A stretch of DNA of 64,000 bases from NCBI RefSeq assembly GCF_001307275.1, contig NZ_CP012831.1:6688501-6752500 (forward strand), in the 5' to 3' direction. The notes beneath the pieces were generated by a model. It made no database searches. It was not told the origin of the DNA and saw nothing but the letters and a program-made list of their open reading frames with translations. Position 1 is the stretch's first letter, and every line of letters begins with the position of its first letter. Both the position numbers and the translations under genes were made by a program. This document shows positions 49,632 to 58,383 of the stretch, one piece after another. This DNA comes from Pseudomonas fluorescens. GTDB lineage: Bacteria; Pseudomonadota; Gammaproteobacteria; Pseudomonadales; Pseudomonadaceae.

Positions 49632-50864
49632 TCAGTTCCAGGAATGACGTTGCGGCTTGATGCCGTTGAGCAGTTGATTGCCGACCAAGTGATACTTCCA
49701 GCGCACCGGATCGTGCAGGGTGTGAGTCCGCGCATTGCGCCAGAACCGGTCCAGCCCCTGGCTGGCCGAGACGCTGCGGGTGCCGCCCAACTCCAACAGA
49801 CGGCTGGAAGCCTCCAGGGAAATCTCGGTGGACAGCACCTTGGCCTGGCCGACAATCACCGAAGCTTCAGCAACCCGTTCCTCGCTGGGCTCGGCGACAG
49901 CCCGGTCGACCGCGTGCGCCGCGCGACGCAGAATCGCTTCGGCCGCTTGCAGGCGCCAGGCCAACTCACCGATCAGCGCCTGGCTCAGCGGGTCCTGCCA
50001 GCCGTGTTGCAGCCCGCTGTCCACCCACGGGCGCGCCTGGCGTGCTACGCGCAAGGTCTCGGCGAAGGCGCCACGGGCAATGCCGGTGTCCACCGCAGCC
50101 TGAATGATTTGCGAGATCGGGCCGTCGGAGGTGGGTTGGTCATAGGCCTTCCAGGCCGGCACCACGTCGCTCGCCGGTACCCGTACACCTTCGATGCGCA
50201 CCTGGCCGCTGGCGGTGATGCGCTGACCGAAACCGTCCCAACTGTCGATCACCGTCAGGCCCGCGGCATCCCGTGGAACGAGGGCGATATGAACGTGCCC
50301 CGCCTCGTCCACCCCGGCGACCGGCACGATGTGGGCGAACAACGCACCGGTGCAGTAGGCCTTCTCGCCGTTGAGTACGGCCGTGTCGCCGTCGAAGCGG
50401 ATCTGCGTCTGGAAGGTGGTGACGTACTGGCTGCGCGCTTCGGAAAAGGCGTTGCCGAAACGATAGCCCTGCAACACCTTGGCGTAGTAGCGGCGCTTCT
50501 GCTCCTCGCTGCCGGTCAGGCTGAGGTTGCTGAGCACACCGAAATGGTTCTGCGGCAATTGGCCGAGGGACGGATCGGCAGCGGAAATGATCGCGATCAC
50601 TTCGCTGAGGGTGGCATAGGACACCTCGGCGCCACCGTAGGCCTTCGGCACGCGGATCGCCCACAGCCCGCTCGCGGAAAAACGTTCGAGCTCTTCCCAG
50701 GGCAGCCGTCGCTCGCGGTCGCGCAAGGCCGCCTCGCGGGCGAAATCCTCGGCCAGGCGCTGCGCCACCTCGATGGCCTCGGCGTCGCTACGGATGATGT
50801 GAGCCGGACTGCGCGGCGCCGGATGGGCCTGCCCAGGCAGATCGAAAGACGGTGAGTCGGTCAT
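49632..50864 (-). CDS. sfnB: SfnB-type sulfur-acquisition oxidoreductase
   Basis: A 410-residue acyl-CoA-dehydrogenase-fold flavoprotein of the SfnB/DszC group. RVPKAYGGAEVSYATLSEVIA is the N-terminal signature, NHFGVLSNLSLTGSEEQKRRYY and NGEKAYCTGALFAHIVPV the central part, and LDRFWRNARTHTLHDPVRWKYHLVG (in part) the C-terminal signature shared with DszC. Members oxidise organosulfur compounds with reduced flavin or feed sulfone metabolism. GGAG precedes the ATG. A sigma-54 promoter lies 38 bp upstream, giving this gene its own start point after livF. Confidence 0.88.
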   Translation of the reverse strand: MTDSPSFDLPGQAHPAPRSPAHIIRSDAEAIEVAQRLAEDFAREAALRDRERRLPWEELERFSASGLWAIRVPKAYGGAEVSYATLSEVIAIISAADPSLGQLPQNHFGVLSNLSLTGSEEQKRRYYAKVLQGYRFGNAFSEARSQYVTTFQTQIRFDGDTAVLNGEKAYCTGALFAHIVPVAGVDEAGHVHIALVPRDAAGLTVIDSWDGFGQRITASGQVRIEGVRVPASDVVPAWKAYDQPTSDGPISQIIQAAVDTGIARGAFAETLRVARQARPWVDSGLQHGWQDPLSQALIGELAWRLQAAEAILRRAAHAVDRAVAEPSEERVAEASVIVGQAKVLSTEISLEASSRLLELGGTRSVSASQGLDRFWRNARTHTLHDPVRWKYHLVGNQLLNGIKPQRHSWN

Positions 50865-50901
50865 GTGCTACTCCATGCATAACGGGTTCATCCAGCGCTA
50901 A

Positions 50902-50917
50902 AGCACAGCCCGTACCA
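50902..50917 (-). promoter_or_regulatory. Sigma-54 promoter before sfnB
   Basis: On the minus strand TGGTACGGGCTGTGCT matches the sigma-54 consensus with GG-N10-GC spacing and one change in the -12 element (GTGCT for TTGCT). It ends 37 bp before the sfnB ATG and is nearly the same as the msuE promoter in its -24 half. Confidence 0.7.
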
Positions 50918-51034
50918 ACATTAAAAACGCTTTATATTCAATGTCTTGAAGATAAATCCAAGTACATTTGAAAGCCCGTGAGCGGCAAACTGTCGATGAA
51001 CTGTTGCCCAACGAACAGTTGCGTTGCGCCTCTC

Positions 51035-51811
51035 TCAGCGAGCCTTGCCACCCAGGTAAAAATGCTGGAGGTCTTCCCGCGCCGCCAGCTCAGTGGCGTC
51101 GCCCTCGCCCACTACCCGCCCGTTCTCCAGGATGTAGGCGTAGCTGGCATGGCGCAGGGCGACATTGATGTTCTGCTCGGCCACCAGAAAGCTCACGCCC
51201 TCCTGGGCATTGAGCTGCGCGACGATGGCGAAAATTTCTTCGACGAGAATCGGCGCCAGCCCCATCGAGGGTTCGTCGAGCAGCACCAGTCGAGGCTGGG
51301 TCATCAAGGCCCGGCCGATGGCAAGCATCTGCTGCTCGCCGCCCGAGGTCAGCCCGGCCTGGGTCTTGCGCTTGGTCTTCAACCGTGGGAACCAGGCGTA
51401 GATCCGCTCCAGATCGTGCTCCAGCTCCCGGCGCGTCGGCTTGCGCAGGAAACCGCCACTGCGCAGGTTATCCTCGATCGTCAGGTGGGCGAACACATGC
51501 CGCCCCTCCAGCACATGGACAATGCCCCGGCGTGCCAGCAGATTGGCTGCAACCCCGGCGGTGTCCTGTCCCTGGAAGACAATCCGCCCACGGCTGACCT
51601 GCGCCCGATCGGCTTGGACCAGCCCGGAAATGGCCTTGAGCGTAGTGCTCTTGCCCGCGCCGTTGGCACCGAGCAGGGCGACGATATCGCCCTGTCCGAC
51701 CCGCAGGGAAACCCCGGCCACGGCGAGGATCGCGCCGTCGTAGATCACTTCGATGTCTTGCACCGCCAGCAACTCACTGCTTTCGGCGCCCGCAAGGGCC
51801 GCAATGGTCAT
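51035..51811 (-). CDS. LivF-type ABC ATP-binding protein
   Basis: A 258-residue ATPase of the branched-chain amino acid (HAAT) class. It has Walker A GANGAGKST, signature LTSGGEQQ and Walker B LVLLDEPSMGLAP, where SMGLAP is typical of LivF. AAGGAG lies 7 nt before the ATG. It is the second ATPase of the importer, with LivG at 56641, and comes last in the transporter block, after the two binding proteins. Confidence 0.92.
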   Translation of the reverse strand: MTIAALAGAESSELLAVQDIEVIYDGAILAVAGVSLRVGQGDIVALLGANGAGKSTTLKAISGLVQADRAQVSRGRIVFQGQDTAGVAANLLARRGIVHVLEGRHVFAHLTIEDNLRSGGFLRKPTRRELEHDLERIYAWFPRLKTKRKTQAGLTSGGEQQMLAIGRALMTQPRLVLLDEPSMGLAPILVEEIFAIVAQLNAQEGVSFLVAEQNINVALRHASYAYILENGRVVGEGDATELAAREDLQHFYLGGKAR

Positions 51812-51873
51812 GGTTTACTCCTTGGGCGCAGTCGCACCCGGTTGCGTTTCGATTTGCCGAGCCGTGTGCAGGG

Positions 51874-53208
51874 TCACTGCGCCGCGCAATCGCGAGGGGT
51901 CACGCCCTTCTCTTTCGCGTACTCGGCGGCCTTGGCATCGATCAACGGGCGCAACGTGGCGCGGTCGGCCTGGACCCAGTCGGTGATCAGGTTCCACTGC
52001 TGGCCGTCCCACTGCTGCACCTTGGCCGCCCCGCCGCCCTCGTGGTCGCTGCAGGACAACCGCAGCGGCTGCATCAGCCCAAGAAAACCGATTTCCTTGA
52101 GACGCGCATCGTTGAGGTCGAGATGCTCCAGGCCCCAGCGACCTTCCTCACCGTTGAGCGGCCGGTTGCCGAAATGCTTCTGCCCGGTGCGGATCGCTTC
52201 GACGGCAATGGCCGCATTCACCAGGCCGGAGTTGTAGTAGACGCTGCCAAAACTCTTCGGATCCTTGAGGTCGCTCTTGCCGGTATCGAGGATGTGCTGG
52301 CGGATGCGCTGGTGAATGTCAAAGTCGGCGCCGCCCGGGTAGGGTGTCAATGCCAGATACCCCTTGCCCGCCTCACCGGCCGGTAGCACGTCTTCGTTGG
52401 AGCTGGCCCAGATGTCGCCGACGATGCGTTCCACCGGGTAGCCGAAACGTGCCGCGGTCTTGATCGCCACCGGCGTGGACACGCCCCAGGTCCGCAGGAA
52501 TACCCAGTCCGGCTTGAGTTGCCGCACCTGGCGCCACTGCCCGGCCTGCTCGTTACCCGGGTCGGCCACCGCGATCTGGATGTTCTCGAAGCCGTACTTC
52601 TGCGCCAGCAACGCCAGCGGCCCCTGGGTTTCCCGGCCGTAGGCGGAGTCGTGGTAGACGGTGGCGATTTTCTTGCCCTTGAGCTTGTCCAGCCCGCCCT
52701 CGCGCTCGGCCACGTAGTTGATGAACGCCGAGGCCTCGCTGTAGAACGTCAGCATGGCCGGGAAGTTATAGGGAAACACCCTGCCGTCGGTGGCTTCGGT
52801 ACGACCATAGCCAAGGGTGATCAAGGGAATCTTGTCGGCCTCGGCCTTGTCCGCGAGGGCGTAGGCAGCCGGGGCGCCGTTGGGCTGATAGACCGCCACC
52901 GGCGCGCCATTGAGACCGTTCTTGAAGCGCTCGTAGCATTCGATGCCCTTCTCCGCCGTCCATTCGGTCTCGCACTCCTGCCAGACCAGCTTGACGCCGT
53001 TGATGCCACCTTCCACCTCGTTGATGTAGCGCAGGTAGTCGATCATTCCGGCCCAGACCGGAATACCGCTGGAGGCATAGGCGCCGACCCGGTAGGTGGC
53101 CAGCGGGAAGAACTGTTCGTTGGCCGCCTGGGCAGCCGGTACCAGCGCCGTATAGGCGCCGAGTGCCAGGCCGATGGCGGCGAGGCGACGTTTGAGGGTT
53201 GCATGCAT
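51874..53208 (-). CDS. HAAT-type solute-binding protein 2 (LivK fold)
   Basis: A 444-residue periplasmic protein with a signal peptide ending near AQAA (about residue 28). FFPLATYRVGAYASSGIPVW, GGINGVKLVWQECETEW and VYHDSAYGRETQGPL belong to a large LivK-like group. The C-terminal LSCSDHEGGGAA stretch is shared with the adjacent protein at 53275. The two are close paralogues across their full length, differing more in the ligand-facing N-lobe. It probably binds an organosulfur compound or related carboxylate for the LivFGHM-type importer. Confidence 0.87.
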   Translation of the reverse strand: MHATLKRRLAAIGLALGAYTALVPAAQAANEQFFPLATYRVGAYASSGIPVWAGMIDYLRYINEVEGGINGVKLVWQECETEWTAEKGIECYERFKNGLNGAPVAVYQPNGAPAAYALADKAEADKIPLITLGYGRTEATDGRVFPYNFPAMLTFYSEASAFINYVAEREGGLDKLKGKKIATVYHDSAYGRETQGPLALLAQKYGFENIQIAVADPGNEQAGQWRQVRQLKPDWVFLRTWGVSTPVAIKTAARFGYPVERIVGDIWASSNEDVLPAGEAGKGYLALTPYPGGADFDIHQRIRQHILDTGKSDLKDPKSFGSVYYNSGLVNAAIAVEAIRTGQKHFGNRPLNGEEGRWGLEHLDLNDARLKEIGFLGLMQPLRLSCSDHEGGGAAKVQQWDGQQWNLITDWVQADRATLRPLIDAKAAEYAKEKGVTPRDCAAQ

Positions 53209-53274
53209 GATTATCTTCTCGGCTTGAGTGCCCGACCGCGCGAAGGCGGCCGAGCGACAGTTATCGACGGCGGC

Positions 53275-54615
53275 TCACTGTTCGCTGGCGCAATCACGCG
53301 CGGTAATACCCTTTTCCTTGGCGTAGGCGGCAGACTTGGCTTCGATCAATGGGCGCAGCGTGGCTCGGTCGGCCTGAACCCAGTCGGTCACCAACACCCA
53401 CTTCTCGCCATCCCACTGCTGCACACGCGCCGCACCGCCGCCCTCATGGTCGGAACAGGACAGTTTCAGCGGCGGCAACAGCCCTTCGAAACCACTGGCC
53501 TTGAGTCGTGCGGCATCGATGTCCAGGTGTTCGAAGCCCCAGCGCGCTTCCTCGCCGTTGAGCGGGCGATTGCCGAACTTCGCCTGGGCCGTGCGCAGCG
53601 CCTCGACCGCGATGGCCGCGTTGATCAGGCCGATGTTGTAGTAGACCTTGCCAAAATAGCTGCGGTCCTTGAGGTCGCTCTTGCCGGTGTCGAGGATGGA
53701 CTGGCGCAAGCGCTTGTGGATCTCGAAACCATCGCCACCCGGGAACGGCGCGAGCGCCTGGTAGCCCTTGGCGGCAGGGCCCGCCGGGATCACGTCGGCC
53801 TCGGAACCGGCCCAGACATCACCGATGATGCGATCGACCGGGATGCCGAACCGCGCCGCCGTCTTGATCCCCACCGGCGTGGACACGCCCCAGGTCCGCA
53901 GGAACACCCAATCCGGCTTGATCTGCCGCACCTGGCGCCATTGCGCGGACTGTTCGTTGCCTGGATCGGCCACCGGAATCTGGATGTTCTCGAAACCGTA
54001 CTTCTGCGCCAGCAACGTCATCGGCGCCTGGGTTTCGCGGCCATAGGCGGAGTCGTGGTAGACGGTGACGATCTTCTTGCCCTTGAGCTTGTCGAAACCG
54101 CCCTCGCGCTCGGCGATGTAGTTGATGCCTACCGAGGCCTGGCCGTAGTAATTGAGCAGCAACGGGAAGGCATAGGGGAACACGCTGCCGTCGGTGGATT
54201 CGGTACGCCCGCCGGCACCGTCGATCAGCGGGATCCGGTCGGCCGCGCCCTTCTCCATCAGCGCGTAGGAACCCGGCGTGCTGTGGGTGAAGAAGAACGC
54301 TGTCGGCGCGCCGTCGAGCCCTCCCTTGTAGCGTTCATAGCACTCGACGATACGGTCGACGTTCCACTCCGTCTCGCACTCCTGCCAGACCAGCTTGACG
54401 CCATTGATGCCACCTTCGACCTCGTTGATGTAGCGGAAATAGTCGATTTCCCCCGCCCACCAGGGGATGCCGCTGGAGGCGTAGGCGCCGACCCGGTAAG
54501 TGGCCATGGGGATGAATTGCTGGTTGCTGGCGGCCTGGGTAATGGTCGGCAGCAGGGCCTGGACGCCAGCCACGAAGAGACTGGCGAACAGGAGGCGAGG
54601 CAAGGTTCTACGCAT
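53275..54615 (-). CDS. HAAT-type solute-binding protein 1 (LivK fold)
   Basis: A 446-residue precursor with a signal peptide ending near ITQAAS (about residue 29). Shared motifs with its downstream paralogue include YRVGAYASSGIP, GGINGVKLVWQECETEW, VYHDSAYGRETQ and LSCSDHEGGGAA. Substitutions cluster in the first lobe (for example FFFTHSTPGSYAL against VYQPNGAPAAYAL), which suggests a different ligand range. It follows the LivM gene at 78 bp. Two binding proteins sharing one permease is a known way to widen uptake range. Confidence 0.87.
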   Translation of the reverse strand: MRRTLPRLLFASLFVAGVQALLPTITQAASNQQFIPMATYRVGAYASSGIPWWAGEIDYFRYINEVEGGINGVKLVWQECETEWNVDRIVECYERYKGGLDGAPTAFFFTHSTPGSYALMEKGAADRIPLIDGAGGRTESTDGSVFPYAFPLLLNYYGQASVGINYIAEREGGFDKLKGKKIVTVYHDSAYGRETQAPMTLLAQKYGFENIQIPVADPGNEQSAQWRQVRQIKPDWVFLRTWGVSTPVGIKTAARFGIPVDRIIGDVWAGSEADVIPAGPAAKGYQALAPFPGGDGFEIHKRLRQSILDTGKSDLKDRSYFGKVYYNIGLINAAIAVEALRTAQAKFGNRPLNGEEARWGFEHLDIDAARLKASGFEGLLPPLKLSCSDHEGGGAARVQQWDGEKWVLVTDWVQADRATLRPLIEAKSAAYAKEKGITARDCASEQ

Positions 54616-54693
54616 GGTCTGTACTTCTTGTGCAGTGTTGGAAACCTCCTTTCCCTGGGTCGGGTCAAGGTCTGTTGGGTCGTGGGTCGGCGC

Positions 54694-55758
54694 TCAGAAC
54701 CGCAGCGGCCAGACCCTGATGCGTTCGCGCAAGTCGCCAAGCAGGCGGGCCAGCCCTTCCGGTTCCTTGATCAGGAACCAGATGATCAGACCGCCGAAGA
54801 GCACCTTCTGCAGGTTCTGCAATTGCCCGGCGTCGACGTTGCCGTTGAACAGCCATAGCCCGGCATGGCTGAGCAGGATTGGCACAAGGCTGATGAAGGC
54901 CGCGCCGATGAAGCTGCCGGCGATGCTGCCCATGCCGCCGATAATGATGATGAACAGAATCTGGAACGAGCGGTTGATGTCGAAGCTGCCGGCACTGGCC
55001 GTGCCCAGGTAGGCGAACGCCCAGAGCGCCCCGGCGATGCCCAGGTAGAACGAACTGACCGCGAAGGCCAGGCGCTTGTAGCGTTCCACTGGAATGCCAA
55101 TCACGGCGGCAGCGGTGTCCATGTCACGGATCGCCATCCAGTTGCGGCCGACCTGGCTGCGCACCAGGTTGGCCGCTATCCAGGTCAGCAGCACCACGCA
55201 ACTGAGGGTCAACAGGTAGCGACCGACGGGGGTGGTCAGGTTATGGCCCAACAGCTCCAGGCGTGGCGCGCTGATGGTGCCGGACGAGGCGTAGTTGTAG
55301 AACCAGGGGAACTTGGCGAACACCCACTCCAGGAAGAACTGCGCGGCCAGCGTCGTGACCATCAGGTAGAAGCCCTTGATCCGCGAGCTGGGGATGCCGA
55401 ACAGCAACCCCACCAGCCCGGCGATCAAACCACCGCCGATCAGCGCCAGTGGCAACGGCAATCCGGGTACGCGCAGCAGCAGGCCGTAGGTGGCGAACGC
55501 GCCCACCGCCATGAAGCCGGCGGCGCCGACCGACGTCTGGCCGGTGTAGCCGGTCAGCAGGTTCAACCCCAGGCCGGCCAGCGACAGCACCAGGAACGGA
55601 ATCAGGATCGCGTTGAGCCAATAGTCGTTGCCCAGCCACGGCAGGCCGACAAAGGCCACCAGCAGCAACAGCAGCAGGCCCGGCCGCCAACGCCGGCGCA
55701 CCAGGGTCAGCGGCGCCTCGTCGAAGCTGGCAGTCAGGCGCGGAACAGTAGCGGTCAT
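54694..55758 (-). CDS. LivM-type ABC permease
   Basis: A 354-residue membrane protein with about 8-10 hydrophobic segments. LNLLTGYTGQTSVGAAGFMAVGAF (in part), the hallmark of LivM permeases, lies near residue 60, and MGSIAGSFIGAAFI near 270. The ATG at 55758 is preferred. An earlier in-frame TTG at 55776 would overlap livH. It lies 4 bp after the LivH stop. Confidence 0.9.
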   Translation of the reverse strand: MTATVPRLTASFDEAPLTLVRRRWRPGLLLLLLVAFVGLPWLGNDYWLNAILIPFLVLSLAGLGLNLLTGYTGQTSVGAAGFMAVGAFATYGLLLRVPGLPLPLALIGGGLIAGLVGLLFGIPSSRIKGFYLMVTTLAAQFFLEWVFAKFPWFYNYASSGTISAPRLELLGHNLTTPVGRYLLTLSCVVLLTWIAANLVRSQVGRNWMAIRDMDTAAAVIGIPVERYKRLAFAVSSFYLGIAGALWAFAYLGTASAGSFDINRSFQILFIIIIGGMGSIAGSFIGAAFISLVPILLSHAGLWLFNGNVDAGQLQNLQKVLFGGLIIWFLIKEPEGLARLLGDLRERIRVWPLRF

Positions 55759-55762
55759 GGCG

Positions 55763-56644
55763 TCATACCCGTTCAATGATCCGGTCGCCGAACAGGCCGG
55801 CCGGTCGGATGTAGAGGAAGATCAAGGCGAGGAAATAGGCGAACCAGGGCGTGATGCCGCCGCCGATCAACGGGCCGATATAGGCCTCGGCGAGGTTCTC
55901 GGCGGCGCCGACGATCAGCCCGCCGACGATGGCCCCGCCAATCGAGGTGAAGCCCCCGATGATCAGTACCGGCAGCGCCTTGAGCACCACCAGCGAAAGC
56001 GAGAACTGCACACCCTGGCGCGCGCCCCAGAGCAGCCCGGCGACCAGCCCGACCACCCCGGCCACGGCCCAGACGATCTGCCAGATGCGGTTGAGGTTGA
56101 TGCCCAGCGACAGCGCTGCACGGGTGTCGTCGGCCACGGCGCGCAGGGCAACACCGATGCGAGTCTTGTTGAACAGCAGGGCCAGCACCGCCACCGTCAG
56201 CGCGGACACCCCGGCGGCGATCAGGTCGAACTGGCTGATCATGATCTCGCCGACGAACAGCGGGACGTCCTCGATGCCCAGGTCCAGTGCGCGCACCTGG
56301 GCGCCCATCAAGCCTTGGGCCAGGCCTTCGATGATGAACGACAGGCCGAGGGTGGCCATGAACAGGGTAATCTGCGAACGGTTGACCAACGGCCGCAATA
56401 CCAGGCGCTCGATCAACAGCGCGCCGACGACCATCACCAACACCGTCAGGAGCAACGCCAGGGCAAAGGACAGGCCCTGTTCGCGCAAACTGACGAAGGT
56501 CAGCGCGGCGAACAACAGCATGGCGCCCTGGGCGAAATTGAACACGCCACTGGCCTTGTAGATCAGCACGAAACCGATGGCTACCAGCGAATACAAGGTG
56601 CCGGCCAGCAGCCCGCCGATCAGGGTTTCCAGAAAGAAGTTCAT
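55763..56644 (-). CDS. LivH-type ABC permease
   Basis: A 293-residue permease. FFLETLIGGLLAGTLYSLVAIGFVLIYKASGVFNFAQGAM, seen in pieces from the N-terminus, is the diagnostic LivH opening. GGFTSIGGAIVGGLIVGAAENL lies near residue 225. Its ATG overlaps the LivG stop (ATGA). It forms the transmembrane pair with LivM. Confidence 0.92.
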   Translation of the reverse strand: MNFFLETLIGGLLAGTLYSLVAIGFVLIYKASGVFNFAQGAMLLFAALTFVSLREQGLSFALALLLTVLVMVVGALLIERLVLRPLVNRSQITLFMATLGLSFIIEGLAQGLMGAQVRALDLGIEDVPLFVGEIMISQFDLIAAGVSALTVAVLALLFNKTRIGVALRAVADDTRAALSLGINLNRIWQIVWAVAGVVGLVAGLLWGARQGVQFSLSLVVLKALPVLIIGGFTSIGGAIVGGLIVGAAENLAEAYIGPLIGGGITPWFAYFLALIFLYIRPAGLFGDRIIERV

Positions 56645-57411
56645 GAGCGAGGCGTCCCCAGGTAGGCAGCGATCACATCGGGATTGGCCTGGACTTCGGC
56701 CGGCGTGCCGTCGCCGACCTTGCGTCCGTAGTCCAGCACCACCACGTGGCTGGACAAGCCCATGACCACCTGGATGTCGTGCTCGATGAGAATCACCGTG
56801 GTGCCAAGATCACGATTGATATCGGCGATGAAGCGGCTCATGTCCTGTTTCTCCTCGGCGTTCATGCCGGCCATCGGCTCGTCGAGCAACAGCAGCGTCG
56901 GCTGCGCGATCAATGCCCGGCCCAGCTCCACGCGTTTCTGCAGGCCGTAGGCCAGGCTGCCCACGGCGACGTCGCGCCAAGCCTGCAACTCGAGAAATTC
57001 CAGCACCCGCTCGGCACGCTCGGCGAAGGCCCGCGCCTCGCGCCGGGCACGCGGCAAACCCAAGGCCTGTTCGAGAAAAAACGTCCGCTGGAAGCGCGAC
57101 AGGCCGGTGAGCAGGTTGTCCACCACGCTCATTTTCTTGAACAGCGCATTGTTCTGGAACGTCCGACCGATACCGAGTCGCGCCGCCTTCAGCGGATGCG
57201 GGCGGCGCAACGGTTCGGCGGCGAAGAACAACTGGCCGGCGTCGGCCCGGTAGACGCCGTTGAGGATGTTCAGCAGCGAACTCTTGCCCGCGCCGTTCGG
57301 CCCGATCAGCGCGCAGATCTCGCCAAGCTTGACGCTGAACGAAAGGTCGGAAATCGCTTTCACGCCCTGGAACGACAGCGACACGTTGCGCACCTCCAGC
57401 AGCGCACTCAT
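56641..57411 (-). CDS. LivG-type ABC ATP-binding protein
   Basis: A 256-residue ATPase. It has Walker A GPNGAGKSS, the LivG-specific IGRTFQNNALF, signature region LAYGLQKRVE and Walker B LLLLDEPMAGMN, followed by VILIEHDIQVVM. The signature reads SLAYGLQKR where LSxGxQRR is usual in the class, a common LivG variant. The start at 57411 overlaps the stop of the AMP-binding-type gene (ATGA). Confidence 0.92.
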   Translation of the reverse strand: MSALLEVRNVSLSFQGVKAISDLSFSVKLGEICALIGPNGAGKSSLLNILNGVYRADAGQLFFAAEPLRRPHPLKAARLGIGRTFQNNALFKKMSVVDNLLTGLSRFQRTFFLEQALGLPRARREARAFAERAERVLEFLELQAWRDVAVGSLAYGLQKRVELGRALIAQPTLLLLDEPMAGMNAEEKQDMSRFIADINRDLGTTVILIEHDIQVVMGLSSHVVVLDYGRKVGDGTPAEVQANPDVIAAYLGTPRS

Positions 57412-58379
57412 GCCGCTCGCTCCAGGTACTCCTGCAACCACGATTGGCGTGCAGGACCTTGCAGCACCGCGTCTGCGGGCGCGCTCGGCACTTCGATCCG
57501 GCGCAGCCGCTGGAAGCCGAGCAGGTGCCGCACCCGCGCCTTGAGCCAGCGGCGCAGGCCACGCCGCGGATCGTCCAGGGTCCATTCGCACAGGCGTCGG
57601 CGCCAACTGCCTGGAAGTGGCAGGCGAGCTTCGATTTCCGCCGCCAGGGATTCGACTCGCACGGCGGACAGCAGCAAGGCGGTGGGGGCGATCTCGCGAC
57701 GATCGCGACTGGCTGACTCGCGCGTTTCCGGAAACGCCAAGCCTTCACCGCCCTCCAGCCAGCGACTGAACAAATGGGCCAGGCCATCGCGCCACTCGGT
57801 GCCTTCATCGACCCACACCACCGCGTCCTCGGCGACCTGGGCCCAGCCCTGGCGTTGCGCGGTCGGCGCCTCGGTGACGAACAGCACCGACAGCGACTGC
57901 ACTTGCCACAGACCACGATTCGCTACGTTGACCTGGGCCGAATACAGCCGCAGCGGCCACTCCTCATCCAGGCCGCACTGCAGCCAGTGCGACACGCTTT
58001 CGCGGCGCTGGACAAAGGCGAACGCCGGACGGGTCAGGCGTAACTGACGTTGTAGATCCTCACCCCGGCTGTCGCGGTCGATCACCACGCTGTGCCCACC
58101 CAGTTGGCGTGCGGCCAGTGCCAGGATCAGCAGGCTCGGCTCGAAGGCACCACTGAGTGCCAGCCGCGCGCCGGGGGCAAAGCCCTGCTGGCGCAAGCCA
58201 TCGCACACACGCTCGACCTCGCGCTGCACATCGATCCAACGCCAGGCCTTCCAGAGACCGAGGCGCCGATGGCGCAGGGCGATCTGCGTCGGTCGTTCCC
58301 TGGCCCAGCGTTGCAAGGCCGCCAGGGCGTTGTCCGTGACTCGGTCGGGCAGTGGCGAATTGAGTTCGTAGACACTCAT
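57408..58379 (-). CDS. Truncated AMP-binding (acyl-CoA synthetase-like) protein
   Basis: A 323-residue protein. The N-terminal half resembles the start of AMP-forming acyl-CoA synthetases (ALRHRRLGLWKAWRWIDVQREVERV, SGAFEPSLLILALAARQLGGHSVVID in part). Later SAVRVESLAAEIEARLP and LLGFQRLRRIEVPSAP recall the long-chain synthetase region after the P-loop. The TSGTTGxPKG loop and the C-terminal catalytic half with the conserved Asp and Lys are not present. The frame is intact and coupled to livG by overlap, so it is probably expressed. Catalysis by the usual mechanism is unlikely. It may be a degenerate or scaffold protein in the sulfur operon. Confidence 0.6.
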   Translation of the reverse strand: MSVYELNSPLPDRVTDNALAALQRWARERPTQIALRHRRLGLWKAWRWIDVQREVERVCDGLRQQGFAPGARLALSGAFEPSLLILALAARQLGGHSVVIDRDSRGEDLQRQLRLTRPAFAFVQRRESVSHWLQCGLDEEWPLRLYSAQVNVANRGLWQVQSLSVLFVTEAPTAQRQGWAQVAEDAVVWVDEGTEWRDGLAHLFSRWLEGGEGLAFPETRESASRDRREIAPTALLLSAVRVESLAAEIEARLPLPGSWRRRLCEWTLDDPRRGLRRWLKARVRHLLGFQRLRRIEVPSAPADAVLQGPARQSWLQEYLERAA

Positions 58380-58383
58380 GCGC

